DNA of 64,000 bases from Vespula vulgaris (Eukaryota; Arthropoda; Insecta; Hymenoptera; Vespidae). Below, piece after piece: positions 36,761 to 49,500 of this stretch. Where the stretch lies: NCBI RefSeq assembly GCF_905475345.1, contig NC_066592.1, positions 2,665,001 to 2,729,000 on the forward strand. Direction: 5' to 3'. The position numbers and the translations under genes were made by a program. Under the pieces are notes generated by a model. That model saw only the letters and a program-made list of their open reading frames with translations, was not told the DNA's origin and did not search any database. Every line of letters begins with the position of its first letter. The first letter of the stretch is position 1.

Positions 36761-37582
36761 GAGAGAGAGAAAGAAAGAAAGAGAAACAATGAAACGCATT
36801 ACAAAGTGAAAACTTTTAGTAATAATTTCAAATACAAAAAATGAATTCGAAACGAAAGAAAACAATTGGCTCGTTTAATCAGGCAATGGAATAAAAAGCG
36901 CGCGTTGTTTTCTTTCCCAGTTTTCTTCCTTTTGCGCTTTTTTCTTCTTCTTCTTTTTCTTTTGATAAATTAACGCATTGAATAATCATAAGATTATCTC
37001 TATATTTCACGATTAACGTTAAAATCCACAAAGGATATATTGTCCGATATGTTAAGTTATGCAGGTATCATAGAAAAAAGAAGTCGAAGCAATGAAAAAT
37101 AAAAAAAAATTAAAAATGAAAAAAAAAAAAACAGAAAAACAGAAAAAAGGAAAAAAAAGATGTATGAAACTGCTCCGTATATATATGCGATAGAGTAATA
37201 ATTCTTCTGTGAAAAAATATGATGGGAAAAATTGTAATTAGATCGTTTAAATCTAGCTTTAATGGGATATCTTCTCGTTGGTTAACTTGGTATCGAAAAA
37301 GAAACGGGGATGGGTGAACGAAGGAAGTTGAAGAAAGAAAAAAAAAAAAAGAAAGAAGAAGAAAGAAAAAAATTCAGAAAGGTATAAAGAGAGAAAAAAA
37401 TATTTTACCTCTTTGCCAGCGAGCACTCCTTGATCAGGTATCCTAATCATGGGCGGATCACGAACCAGTCCTTGTCGTGCGAAAGTATTTTGACTGTAAA
37501 CGAATGAGATCTTTTTAAAAATAATGCAAATGTAAAATAGAAATCGAATGAAAACGAGTAGGATCGAAACTGATGATCTCAT
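28980..37582 (-). CDS. Secreted/anchored carboxylesterase, cholinesterase-neuroligin superfamily
   Basis: Four exons, 37409-37582, 35490-35763, 31044-31153 and 28980-30335, with consistent phases and introns of 1645, 4336 and 708 bp, give 637 residues. Seen: a hydrophobic N-terminal signal ending near VYSQ (about 30); the esterase entry motif YLGIPYAQAPIGQLRF; SEDCLFLNIFVP; a nucleophile elbow GHSSG with Ser245; GYTKNE with Glu369; and GVPHMFDLPFVWG with His500. The Ser-Glu-His triad therefore looks intact, which argues for hydrolysis rather than pure adhesion. The C-terminus (about 611-637) is a hydrophobic tail with almost no cytoplasmic residues, suiting a GPI-attachment signal or a tail anchor. 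Several potential N-glycosylation sites (for example NGT, NVT, NNT) are present. It resembles the neuro/developmental esterases (AChE, glutactin, gliotactin, neuroligin) but I cannot place it in one clade, so no symbol is given. Confidence 0.88.
31360..32115. repeat. Degenerate ~150-205 bp tandem repeat in esterase intron 2
   Basis: Five diverged copies share a block like GAACTCTCTTGATACTACTT followed by GAACACGAAACGATTAT. The block starts at about 31380, 31546, 31728, 31877 and 32082 (spacings 166, 182, 149 and 205). Each is preceded by a block like ATTCGCAATCATTCTGAAAA. Copies also carry (ATT)n runs. No coding potential. Confidence 0.7.
32757..32855. repeat. (AAT)n microsatellite
   Basis: About 30 AAT units with a few AAG interruptions near 32835, within esterase intron 2. 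Confidence 0.95.
33238..33298. repeat. (AT)n microsatellite
   Basis: An uninterrupted TA dinucleotide run of about 60 bp, in esterase intron 2. Confidence 0.95.
34780..35410. repeat. Degenerate ~160-bp tandem repeat in esterase intron 2
   Basis: Three to four diverged copies. The block ACAGTCT..CGT..ATATTT then CATGCTCGAC / CATACTCGAC recurs near 34800, 34964 and 35110. TTTGTCGTGTGACACTCGA at about 35210 matches TTTGTCGAGTGACACTCGA at about 35378. Divergence is high, so boundaries are approximate. Confidence 0.5.
36397..36439. repeat. (TA)n microsatellite
   Basis: About 20 TA units in esterase intron 1. A second run lies at 36710-36757 in the same intron. Confidence 0.9.
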
Positions 37583-38940
37583 TTTCGTTCCCTTTTAAAA
37601 CTTCGAGTTGGAATGATTCTCTATGAGAGATTTAGCGTCGTTTAGCTTTTTCCTCGTTGGTTGGAAGCTCTACTGCAGGAGAATAAGTAACTTCGCGTGA
37701 CTCCGTCCACCTTCCACAACTTGCTCCACGTTCCGCTCATAAACGACGCGGTACGGAACCAGAGAGACTTGCGCTCTTTGACCTCTCTTTCCTAACTTTC
37801 CTACCAACCTCTTTTGTTCAATCCTTCGCTACCAACCCCTTCCTACTCTCACTCCGTCCCCTTTCCTTTCTCTTTCCCTCCACTTTTCCTTCGACCCAAC
37901 TTCGTTAACGTTTTTCGTCGAATCCGGATTTGCGTCAACATACATGTCGTTTCTTCTTCTTCTTTCATGTGGCTTGATCATTGATAAAAACACAAGATCA
38001 ATCGATAAGGCTTTTTAATAATTATATTGCAATTACGTGCGATAGTCGACTCGAATTTCCTCTTATTATTATTGTTATCGGGTCTAAAGCGTGTTATTTC
38101 GTGTTAGATCGTGTTGTTAAGACAATTTGAGAATTTCTTGTTGAAATGATCTTTAAGTAAAATCTATATATGGAATATTAATGATCACTAGAATAATCAT
38201 TTGTGATTAAATGTGACATTTATTTTTAACATTAATATTAAGCACATATTTAGAACGAAGTGTAACATATAGTTTAGTAGTAGTTATTTATTCTTAGGGG
38301 TAAGACACGTTTCCTTTCATTTTTTAATATAAAATTTAACGCTAAGCATTTAAACGATGTAGCTTTTATTATTTAAATTATTGATCGTATATCGGTAATA
38401 TAGGGAAACACATCGGTAGCACAGCACGATATAACAATACACGTCGGTAGCGTAGATTTTCGATAATTTATCGATAGGAATCAATTTTTTATCGTTTGAG
38501 TATAACGTCAGGTTTCTTTTTTATCGATATAGGATACGTATCTCTTCTTCTAATAACGTTACAAATTAGAACGAAGACAAAAACTAATTAGATAAAGAGA
38601 TAGATATCTATATAGAAAGAAAAAAGAAAATTTTTTTTTTTTTTTTTAATAAACCTAATTGTTTCTATCATTTCCATATGCATGATGCAATATTATATTA
38701 AATAATACGAAATGTATTCATTGGCTACTTGTGAAAATTTGTATAACTTTTGAAGAGTACCTTATAGAAACAATTACGATATTTGTAGAAACATTGATAT
38801 TTATGTTTTCATAGTGTACAGAAAGGTAACGATGTAGCGCGTTGTTTACACATATACCGTTTACATAATATATTTAAACATATAATTATATGCAGAGTGA
38901 ATGAAGAGCTTCGATAATGTAAAACTTTAATTACGTGGAC
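37583..38940. other. Upstream region of the esterase gene
   Basis: The first about 350 bp above the start codon are GC-normal and CT-rich (37600-37950), a plausible promoter and leader. Beyond that is AT-rich DNA. CATCGGTAGCACAGCACG and CGTCGGTAGCGTAG near 38410-38455 form a short imperfect direct repeat. No gene was found. Confidence 0.5.
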
Positions 38941-39053
38941 TATTCCCATCGGAACGCGTTGCATGCTTATAGTATGTTCAATACGTGCACATATTATTCA
39001 TTGTGCATATTACTCATACAAATTACACACACATATATATATTATACATACAC

Positions 39054-39055
<2 letters not shown>

Positions 39056-39101
<46 letters not shown>
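39056..39101. repeat. (TA)n microsatellite
   Basis: An alternating TA run of about 46 bp. Confidence 0.9.
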
Positions 39102-39103
<2 letters not shown>

Positions 39104-39747
39104 CATCATATTATAATATGTATTATACTACTTATCGATTTACATTATAATGGAATGAGTATGCGCCTACTTATACATACGTAATAATACATTGCAATTA
39201 AAATATTATATCAACATATGATAGAGATGCATAAAAGATGTTCTCGAAATAATTCGACATTTTGTTTTCATGTTTAAAAACTTGAGAAATTCTGGAAGTA
39301 TATCTGTTCATTATGCATTGAAATTATTATTCGTCATAAACAGAAATATATGGAGAAAGAGAAGAATGCAGAAAACAAAAAATAACAATCATACAAAAAA
39401 ATAAATGGTAGATACGAACAGAAAATACAGAAAGATAAATGTAACATAATATTCGTAAATACGTTTCTTTCGTGCGAAACAACATGTAATATGTAAAATA
39501 TGATACGTTATTTTAGAAAAGAGAAGAGAATATTTATACTTTACGTATGTACAAGCACGTTATTTTTTTTCTTTCCTTTTCGTTTCCTTTTTTTTTGTTT
39601 TCTTATTTTTTTGTTTTTTTTGTTTTTTTCTTTTTACTTTTAGTTGCGCGGTATGCGCGTGAAATACATGGGGACACCGGATGACGACGATTCGCGCCAT
39701 TAAATTGCAAATTTATCGAACGAGAATCTACATTCATATATTCATAT

Positions 39748-39784
<37 letters not shown>

Positions 39785-39789
39785 CTACT

Positions 39790-39945
39790 ATCTACATCGC
39801 ACATATGATATATATATATATATGTATATATATACCAATTATATATATACCATTTATATATATATATATATATACCAATTATATATATATACCATTTATA
39901 TATATATATATATATACCAATTATATATATATATATATATTTACA
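39790..39945. repeat. ~40-bp TATA-type minisatellite, three copies
   Basis: TACCAATT recurs at 39833, 39873 and 39915, separated by (AT)n and ACCATTTATA. It follows a (TATC)n run at 39749-39784. Confidence 0.85.
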
Positions 39946-40095
39946 CACACATACACATACATATACAGAAAAAGCTTGTTTTTCTTTGGCGCTTATCAAT
40001 GCGATACTTGTGAAAGGAAATGCTCATCAATATGCAAATCAGAAAAAATAACGAACTTTGTAATCGTCTTTACATAATAAATCGACTAATAGAGA

Positions 40096-40124
40096 AAGAG
40101 AGAGAGAGAGAGAGAAAGAGAGAA

Positions 40125-40197
<73 letters not shown>
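40096..40197. repeat. (GA)n microsatellite
   Basis: About 100 bp of nearly pure GA/GAAA on the plus strand. Confidence 0.95.
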
Positions 40198-40201
<4 letters not shown>

Positions 40202-43200
40202 TATACGAGTAAGCAAAATAGCAATATCGCGGTGGAAAAAGTGAAGTTCGGGGTGTGTCGTTCACCCACGTATAAAATCAAACTCTTTGTTGTGTAGTAG
40301 ACCGCTATTACCCGTGGTGGCTTCGACGTTATATTTTTTTCACGACCATTATCGAGATGAAAGACTTGGCGCAACACAACGAGCTATTTTTCATTTCTCT
40401 CTCTCTCTCTCTATCTTTCCAAAAAAAATAACCGTTCTCATGGATCGTCGAGATTTAAACGAGCGTATTGTTTGCTGTTTGGAACGATTAAATTAAAAAA
40501 AAGAAAAAGCAGAAAAAGAAGAAGAAAAAAAAGAGAAAAGAAAAGAACCAACGCCAAACAACAATACCAATAGTGACTACAATAACAATAATAATAACAA
40601 AAGTAATAATAATAATAATAACGATGATAATGATGATAATGATAATAATGATAATGATGATAAAGAACACGACATGTTGGTCCTGTTTATAGAAGCAAAT
40701 AGAAAAATATAAATTATCAATGAGACAAATTGTTCTCTCCATCTTTTTCTCTCTTTTTTTTTTCTATCTCTTTTTCAATTTTTTTGAAACTGAGAAAATA
40801 AACGCGATCCGAGTGATAAGTCAATTAGCCTACTGAATTTCTGAAAACCTCGCTCAAAGTAATATTTGTTTAGGGAAAGATTCGTTTTTCATACAATGAT
40901 GACAATTACGTTGTTTAGCGTTCGTTCGATTGGAAAAAATTTAATGAAAATTTAGCTATCTCTCTCGCTTTTTCTCTCTCTCTATTTCTTTTTCTCTTTT
41001 TTTTTTTCCTGATGCAGATTATCCGCAGATACAAAACGTTATATCTCTCTCGTATACTTTAATTTCCGATGTGCAACGTTTTCTGCAACAAAACCAACGC
41101 TATAACCGGGTATATTGAATATGCGGACAATAGTTACGCCATTTCAATTCCTTTTTGACACTTTTTTAAATAAACTTTTACAGCATACTTATTTTTTACC
41201 ATTCGCTGGATAACAATGAAATTTATTTTCATTAACGATATACTCTTTTTTTTTTTTAATCGCGTTATCGTCCAAACAGTTTGATAATTTTTTGATTTCT
41301 TTCTTATTGTTAACTTTTATATATGTATGTGTATGTGTGTATATATATTTTTTTTTATATAAAGATCAGGTAATTTACTTTGAATAATTTTCGATAATAT
41401 GGATTAACCGTAATCTATGTTCGTCTTATTTAATATATTCTACGTATAATATATGAGAATCAATGTGTTCTATAAATTTTCAACCATATTTTTCGTCGAT
41501 AGAAATATTATAATAATAATTTTCGTATGTATCTCTATTGTTTATCAATTTTGTTTTCTTTATTATATTTTTTAACATGGTTTTTATAATCCACAGTAAA
41601 TGCACTGGATATTTTTTAATATTTATGAATTATTATTATAGAATTTTTATTATTCGAATTAATAGAGATATATCTATATATTTTTCGGATATAAGGAATC
41701 TTTGAGATGACAAATGGAACGACGAAATACAATTTTGAACACATTGAATTTCCTATATTATTATTAGATTATTATTATGATATAAATTTAATCGATAAAT
41801 AACCTACTTTTTCTTTCTTTCTTTATTTTTTTTTTTATATACGCGATAGATATTATTATTATTATAAGTCCTTATTACTATGTATCACAGCCTTGCTTTT
41901 GATGCCCAAGAAATGTTTGTACCCATTCTACCGGGCAATTGAATGTTGAAAATAATACAAAACCTTTAAATAATATGTTTCTAATTGCTACTTTTATGAT
42001 AAAGATTATATATGATTAACTTATATAGAGATTATATTCCAATAATTAAAATTTTATTATTTTATTATTTCGATTATTTATCTTATTATTATAATATATA
42101 TACACATATGTATATATATATATATATTAATTATTATTTAGATTATGAGAAATGGATGTAGCGATTATGGAAGCAGTGATTTAAGTAATACATATATATT
42201 TATATATGTATTTTTCGTTTTGAGATATTCAACTATAATCATTTGAAAATCATATTTCTATTAATTCATTGTTAAACTATTTCCAGTAGAGTTAATTTAG
42301 CGAATGGTATAAATGATAATGATGACGAAGATAAATCTTATCTCTCTACTATTTCTCTCTTTTTTTTTTGAGAGAGAAATTAAATACACTAAACCTAAAC
42401 AATAATTATTTTACGATATTTCTCTTTACTACAATATTTATATAACTACGATATTGTTATTGCTTGAATACACGTAGTTGCACGTATGCATTGGCCCAAT
42501 ATATATGTTTATATTTATATGTATATGTATTTTATTATATATTATTATATTATTATATGTATTTTATTATATACATATATGTATATAATAAATTTATTAT
42601 ATTATATGTATATAATAAGGTAGGTTATATGTATATATATATATTTATATACATATATATGTATTTACTATCATTCCATGAAAGATTCTCAATTTGAATC
42701 AATTCCCGATTAGATCGAATTAGAAAATTCGTGGAGATTGAATTTTCATAAGTAACGGTAAATTTGTTCGATATTCTCAATTATCATATAGGAATGAAAC
42801 CATTCCGATATTCTATTGAATATTAATAATTAGCGCCTATAACAGTGTGGCAAATTTAAAGAACCAGTGTTACTGAAGGAAATTTGAAGTATACGTTAGT
42901 TAAAAAGATTGTATAAATTTCTAAAGTCTGCTTTTTCTCTCTCTCTTTTGTACTTTATATCTATTTATTTGTGCCTGCAAATAAGCTTATTTCCGTGTAG
43001 ATAGTGAAGAAGAAATAAATATCTGGTTGGTATAAGTTAAGGAAAGAAAAATATAGATGGTTAAATAAAGAGAGAGAGAGAGAGAGAGTGTGTGTGTGAG
43101 AACGAGAGAGAGAAAGAAAGAAATTATGTGCAATCATAGTCCAAACAGTTACGTAGTAATCAACGAATCCAAACAAATTCAGAAATTTCAACTTGAAACA

Positions 43201-43390
43201 AACCTTCGAGTTACGGTTAACGAATACGTGATCTTACGATTGACCTCATTTGTAATTAAACCTTTTTCTTTCTGTTGTTTCCAAAACCTGATGAGATTGG
43301 ATCTTACCGATAGATCGATCGTTATCGATAAAGGATTTAATGGTTTAAAATTTTTCATTAAATTTCTCGCGCCATACATATATATATATA

Positions 43391-43515
43391 TATTTACTTA
43401 TTTACTTATTTACTTATTTACTTATTTACCTATTTACTTATTTACTTATTTACTTATTTACTTATTTACTTATTTACCTATTTACTTATTTACTTATTTA
43501 CTTATTTACTTATTT
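43391..43515. repeat. 8-bp tandem repeat (TATTTACT)n
   Basis: About 15 units of TTTACTTA, with three copies carrying CC in place of CT (TTTACCTA near 43426 and 43474). Confidence 0.92.
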
Positions 43516-43633
43516 TCTAAACATTAAAAAATATCTTTATTTCGAGAAAATAATTATGTATTTGCTTATGTATATTAACTTACGTATTATATATTACATA
43601 TTTATAGACATTCGGGGTGATAGAGAGGTGTTT

Positions 43634-43770
43634 GGACGGTAGACTGATAAGATTGTGAGTTTATATTATCTTTTATGCATTTATATCTAGATTTTGGCTA
43701 ACATTTGTAATATAATAATTATTAAATGAAATTTGTTGATAAACTCACAATTTGGATAATGTAACTGTCC
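43634..43770. repeat. Inverted repeat with ~31-bp arms
   Basis: GGACGGT..TTGTGAGTTTAT at 43634-43664 is the inverted counterpart of ATAAACTCACAA..ACTGTCC at 43739-43770. The inner 12 bp are a perfect match and the outer part is imperfect. The arms are separated by about 74 bp of AT-rich DNA. It may be a small non-autonomous transposon or a hairpin; no flanking duplication is obvious. Confidence 0.6.
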
Positions 43771-44450
43771 TATTTAAACTGAAAAACGAAGCAAACTATA
43801 CTACGTATATATGTATGCATATTTACTAGAATACGATGACGTGATATATACTATTTGATATTATCGATTAAAAAATTGGCAGATAACGAATGAAAAATTA
43901 GACAAGATTTAAAGTTAATTTGTTTAAAATTGAACAAACGATTCCTATATATGCGCGTATGTGCATACACGTTTACATTCAGAGTTTCAATTCAATGATT
44001 ATTATTTTTATGTCGTATTGTATCATTTATAATAATTTATAAGTTTTTATGTCTTTTCATAACTCAAGAGATATGGGTGGTTTTCTTAAAAAATCATCTC
44101 AGACATTTTATAAAACGATCAATACCAATAGTATATATCACAAGAGATATTTTCAAGAGATATTTTAGACATCTATGAACGTTATTTTATCACTGTAAAG
44201 ACAGATTAATTTTTTTTTTTCCGGAAAGGACGAAAATACAAGGTTCTTGCGTTTATTTACATATTTTTTTTTCTACTCTATCATATAGAAAGATAAAGGG
44301 AAAAGAGAGAGAGAGAGAGAGATTAAGAGAGAGATTTATATCTATGCAAAAAATAAGAAAAGAAAAAGAAAAAGAAAAAAAAAGAAAAAAGAAAAAGAAG
44401 CAAAGGATACATTACAAGGAAAGGATATATAAATAAATGAACAGAGTATC

Positions 44451-45841
44451 CAACGCCATAAAAAAAAAAAACAAAGAATTCAAAAGGAATCAAAGCTTCC
44501 TATTTTTATCCCCCCCCCTCCCTACGCCCCTCTCCTTCTTTCTCAAGAGCACGTTCTTTTATCTTCCTTATAAAATTATAAAATGAAATCGTAAATTAAA
44601 ATCAGATAAATAAAAGGATTGCAATAAAAAAGTAAAACGATAATTCTTGAAAAGATACATCTCTCTATATTTTATTTCGTCTTATCGAGGAATATCGCAA
44701 ATTTGATGCATCAACGACTCTGAAAGAAACAAAGGAAAAGAGAAAAGAAAATATAGAAAACAAAAAATTAAAATCAGGGAGAAATACTTGAAAAATTAAA
44801 CTGACAGAAAAATAAGAAAAGAGAAGAATGATTTACCGATCAAAAGGAAAGTGACTTTAAGTCGTGACTTCGAAATAGTAGAAAAACTATGATATAAGAA
44901 ATTTTCCCATCTCCCACAGGATCGATCCCAAGAGGACTACTCTCGAGTAGTTCTCGCAAAATTTTCTCTGCGGATAAAGAATAAAGATAATCACGTCAGG
45001 TTGTCGTGTATGTATATTTGATCTTCGATGATAATATCGTAGAAAGTTTTCGAGGTCAATGAAAGGAAGGAGAGACAGAGAAAGAGATATATAAATAGAA
45101 AAAGGTAGAAATTAAAAGGAAGAAAAGTTTACCATACAAGATGTCCGACAAGAAATTTTCTATTCCTCTTTTAATTTCTATTCTCCTCTATCTATATATA
45201 TAAATCTCTTTTTTCTCCTGTCATTTATCTAGAAATCTTTTTACGATATTATCATCGAAGATCAAATATACGTACACGATCGTTTGACGTGATTATCTTT
45301 ATTCTTTATCCGTAGAGAAAACTTTGCGAGAACTATACGAGAGTAGTCCTCTTGGGATCTGATCCTGTGGGAGGAGGAAAAATTTCTTATGTCACAGTTT
45401 TTCTATCCTTCCAATAGTCACGTCTTAAAGACACTTTCCCTTTGATCGGTAAATCATTCTTCTTCATCTTCTTCTTCTTCTTCTTCTTCTTCTTCTTCTT
45501 TCCTTATTTTCTCATTTTTCATTTGTGATATTCCTCGATAATAAAACATAAAAAACGAAATGAAATATAAAAAAAAAAAATATATCGAGAATTATCGTAA
45601 AACATACAAATATTTGCGTAAATTACCGTATTCATTTTTAATTAAAATTTTCTTATATAACTCATTCTAATTTATAATTCGACGCATAATTTGTATGGAA
45701 AAAATAAAAGAATGTGCACTTTGCGAAAGAGGGAGAGGGGCGGAGGAAGGGGGGGGGGAATGTAGGTAAGGGTGGGAGGCGGGAAGGAGAGCTTTGATTT
45801 CTTTTGAATCTTTTTTTTTTTTTTTTTTTTTTATGGCGGTG
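44451..45841. repeat. 1.4-kb near-palindrome: ~680-bp inverted arms, ~20-bp loop
   Basis: The left arm 44451-45130 is matched in reverse complement by 45151-45841, with paired coordinates summing to about 90,284-90,292 along the whole length. Examples: CTCCCACAGGATC (44911-44923) against 45361-45373; AATAAAGATAATCACGTCA near 44980 against 45283-45301; CTTCGATGATAATATCGTA near 45024 against 45242-45260; CAACGCCATA (44451-44460) against TATGGCGGTG (45832-45841). The inner third is about 90% identical by eye. The outer parts are more diverged, with length changes in C/G runs and poly-A/T runs. The loop is about 45131-45150. No open frame of note lies in either arm. Confidence 0.93.
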
Positions 45842-46240
45842 AATATTTTTATCTATATAAATTAAAAGTTGAATCATTAAAAATTAATATTAAATTTTAA
45901 AAAAAAAAAAACAATTAACAAAAAATAATCGAAATCTCTTTTTTATTTATACTTTCTTCAATTAGTTACGTATTCTGTCCTTTTAATGTTTTACGTCTTT
46001 ATCTTTTCTATTAAATATTGCATAGATATAGATCTCTCTCACTCTCTCTCTCTCTCTCTATTTCTCTATCTCTTGTATATGCATACAGATATATTGTCTC
46101 TTTTGCTTCTTAATTAGAAAAGTTTGTGAAATAGCATACGTAGGTATGTACGTAAGAGATTATTTATGCCAGAGTTTATATCACCTCTCTCTCTCCCTCT
46201 TCCTCTACCTCTCTTTCTCTCACTCTTTCCTTCTATTTTC

Positions 46241-46279
<39 letters not shown>

Positions 46280-46473
46280 ACAGATTTTGTGGCAACAATT
46301 TTGAAATAAAGTTACCTATCGAGAAGATTAATCGGTTTATTTAGTAAATGTTTAGCTGCTTTTGTACGTTTGAATTGATATTCTTTTGAAATTCTGAAAA
46401 TAATAAAAGAATAGACAAGATTTGTAATAGATATACAATGTACATATGTATACATATATACATGCATACGCAC

Positions 46474-46507
<34 letters not shown>

Positions 46508-49500
46508 GTATACACTTCTCTCTATTTATTCGAAATATTTTTTATACGAAAAAAAAAAAGACAAAAAAAATTTATCCAATAATGTATGATTCGTATGAAA
46601 GTATCATCGACGATACACGTGTTTAAGTGTACGTAGAACACATATAGTATTTATTTCAAACTCGACTATACGAATAAAATCCTAGTAAATATAAATAAAA
46701 TTGTAGGTGGAAACCTTTCGCAGGTGGAAAAAAAGTAAAAAAAAAGTAAAAAAAGAATAAAACCAAAAAAAAAAATAAAAAAAGAAAACAGAGAGAGAGA
46801 AAATAGTTCGCGATAAAACGAACTCTCCTGACCGCGCGTGCTTTCAAACAATTTTGATTTTTTTAACATTTACCTTTGGCAAGAAAAGTCATGAAAGTTT
46901 TGGATGAACCATAACTGTTTATGTGCATGCATCCGTGTATTTATATATGCGTTTACGTGTATAGATATGATATACTATATATCGGTACGCTTAAAATGTA
47001 AAAACTATTTGATAAATTTTCTTCTCTATTTATCACTCCTTCGTCCATCTTAAACTTAAACTTCTCGTTAACGATTCTTTACGGTTATTCTAGCAATCAA
47101 ATAGTAACTAGTTGATATAAGAGCTTTCTTAGAGCTCCATATATACGAAGATTTAAGTCGAGTAATGAAAGTTTACATAGATACATATATATCTATGTAT
47201 GTCTGTATGTATGCATATATTTATGTATATATTATATATGTTATGTGTATATATATGTCTATGTATATATCTATATATTCATTCGGAAATAGGAAAAGCA
47301 AAAAGTAGTGAGAACAGTTTTTACGAACGTCAACTTGTCCTCGATCGAATATATTCATTTTAAATAAAAGTTTTTATATGTATTCACACGTGTATCGATA
47401 TTACATATATGTTAGACATATATCATATCATATCATATTATATTACACCGTCGTATCATATATACATATATATCATATTATATCATATTAATATCGTATC
47501 ATTTATATATCATATATATATATATATATTAATATTATAGAACGAGTAATGCTGATGGGTACCGTGTAAACGTGGAATCATTTGAAATGTTCTCACGTAG
47601 GTACCTTTGTACTCTGGTGCATATCGATAATCTGTCGAAGATTTTAGAGAACGAACACTGTCCGTATTCCTTCGACGGATCGATTACCGATTCGTTGTTT
47701 TCGATTCGCGTTAATGTATATAAACTTATATATATGTACATGCATATATATATACATGTATAAATATGTATATACATCTATAGCTTTCTTATTCATGTAC
47801 GTATACATACGATCTATATATACATGTAGATAGGTATCTCTATATATAGTTTTATATTAGTCTCTATATACGTGTTTGCTTGGGTATGTGCATAGATACA
47901 TTAGATGTGATCAACTGGTTCAACCAGTGTACCAGCATTTCCTAAATAACTTGCTCGGGAAAATCGACTAATGAACAAACGATCTTTCGAAATAACAATT
48001 GATCTCTCTTGAGATCTATGCTTGAGATAAGTAAGTACTTAAACGGCGTATATTTGTTAGACCGTAATGCACATACAAATACAAACCGTACCGTACCGAA
48101 CCGAACCGAACCGAACTCTGTTAATTTATCAGATAAAATAAATACAATAGGAAACACGAACGGAACGAAAACAAAGAGGAAATTATGCTCGATGATTATT
48201 TACTTAACGTCGACAGAAGTGTTTGCATTCTTTAAAGAGAGAAAAGGCAAGAAACGATATGAAAAAGTTGATGCAATTTTTTTTCTTTTCTTTTTTTTAT
48301 CTTTTTCTATTTTCTTTTTTTTTTTTCCTTTTTACTTCTTTTTTAACACATTGCAAGGGTTATAGATAATTTTTTTTTTCTTTCGCTATAACGTTATTTT
48401 ATGTTAATTTTATATATTAAGATGATTTATGTAAGTTCATATATATATATATATAATATGCACGTCTATCTAATTACGTATATGTATGTCTATATATATA
48501 TATGTATATATATATATGAAGATATGTAAAGATTTTTAGATAATTTCTCGCAATGTCCTATATTCCTTATCTCGAATTATTTTCGTTAATATAATTATAT
48601 ATGTAATATTTCAAAAGCAAGCTCGGTCAATATCTGTCTGCAATGTGTTAATGTAAACGTTCCGTGTTTCTATAGTAATGTTGAGAGATCCATAGATAAG
48701 TAAGTGATCAGATAATTTTAATTAATTTCTCTTGATTGATGCAAATCCTCTCTTTCTTTTTTTGTTTCGTTTCTACCTTTTTTCCTTTCTTTGTTTTCTT
48801 TTTTCCTTTTTAACGCGACGCGTTTAAAAAACATCGTCACGTTTGATAACAAAAAGAAAATATTTTGCGAGTACGGAGTTCTCCTCGTTAGATAATATTT
48901 GACGGCGATTGAAAATTAATTATCGGGAATGACACTCGGGAATGGTATTGGTTCGATTATTTTCCAATAAATAAACAAATTATTTCATGTTATTTTCGAT
49001 CTAACAAAAGTTTCCACGGTTTATGCCTTTAAAAGTACGCTTTTCTTTATATTTTCATCTCTTTCTCTCGCGTAGTGACGATCGATATTATCGTAATAAT
49101 AATTGGTGAAAAAGAAACGGTGTAAGTGAGCGTTAACACAAGGATATTTTTCAAAGGAAAAGAGACGCCTCGATTCTCTACAAGTTCTCATCTACCTTTG
49201 GCAAGAGATATGCACATGAAACAATCGTTTTTTTTCTTCTTTCTTTTTATCTATCTATCTATCTTTTTCTTTTTTTTTTTTCTTTCTTTTTTTTCTTAAA
49301 GAGGAAGAAAGGTAGCACCTGAGCATTCGATGGACCGTTCAAGGGATCATTTGTCTCTAAAAGAGTTCATATTTCACAGAATTTTCAAAGTCATCCCTTG
49401 GCGTGTACCTACTTTCAACGAGCAAATATTTCTTCCTCTTTCACGCAGTATCGAATCCAAAGAACAGAGGTAGATAGATTGGTACATAGGTTGGTAGATA

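Larger units (their letters stand above)
38941..44430. other. Gene-free AT-rich region
   Basis: No protein-like frame on either strand. It holds the microsatellites listed separately, AAT/GATAAT repeats at 40560-40670, T-rich tracts, a short balanced island at 41878-41950, an 8-bp tandem repeat at 43391-43515 and an inverted repeat at 43634-43770. Confidence 0.6.

Noticed and set aside
41881..41905. TATCACAGCC resembling the start of the miR-2/miR-13 family
   Set aside because: No upstream or downstream arm pairs with it to form a precursor hairpin, and the match breaks after ten bases.
43632..43652. TGGACGG..ACTGATAAG resembling miR-184
   Set aside because: One insertion and several mismatches inside the region that is normally invariant; the surrounding inverted repeat has the wrong geometry.
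48094..48116. (ACCGA)n as a telomere-like repeat
   Set aside because: Only about four units and not the insect TTAGG/CCTAA motif.
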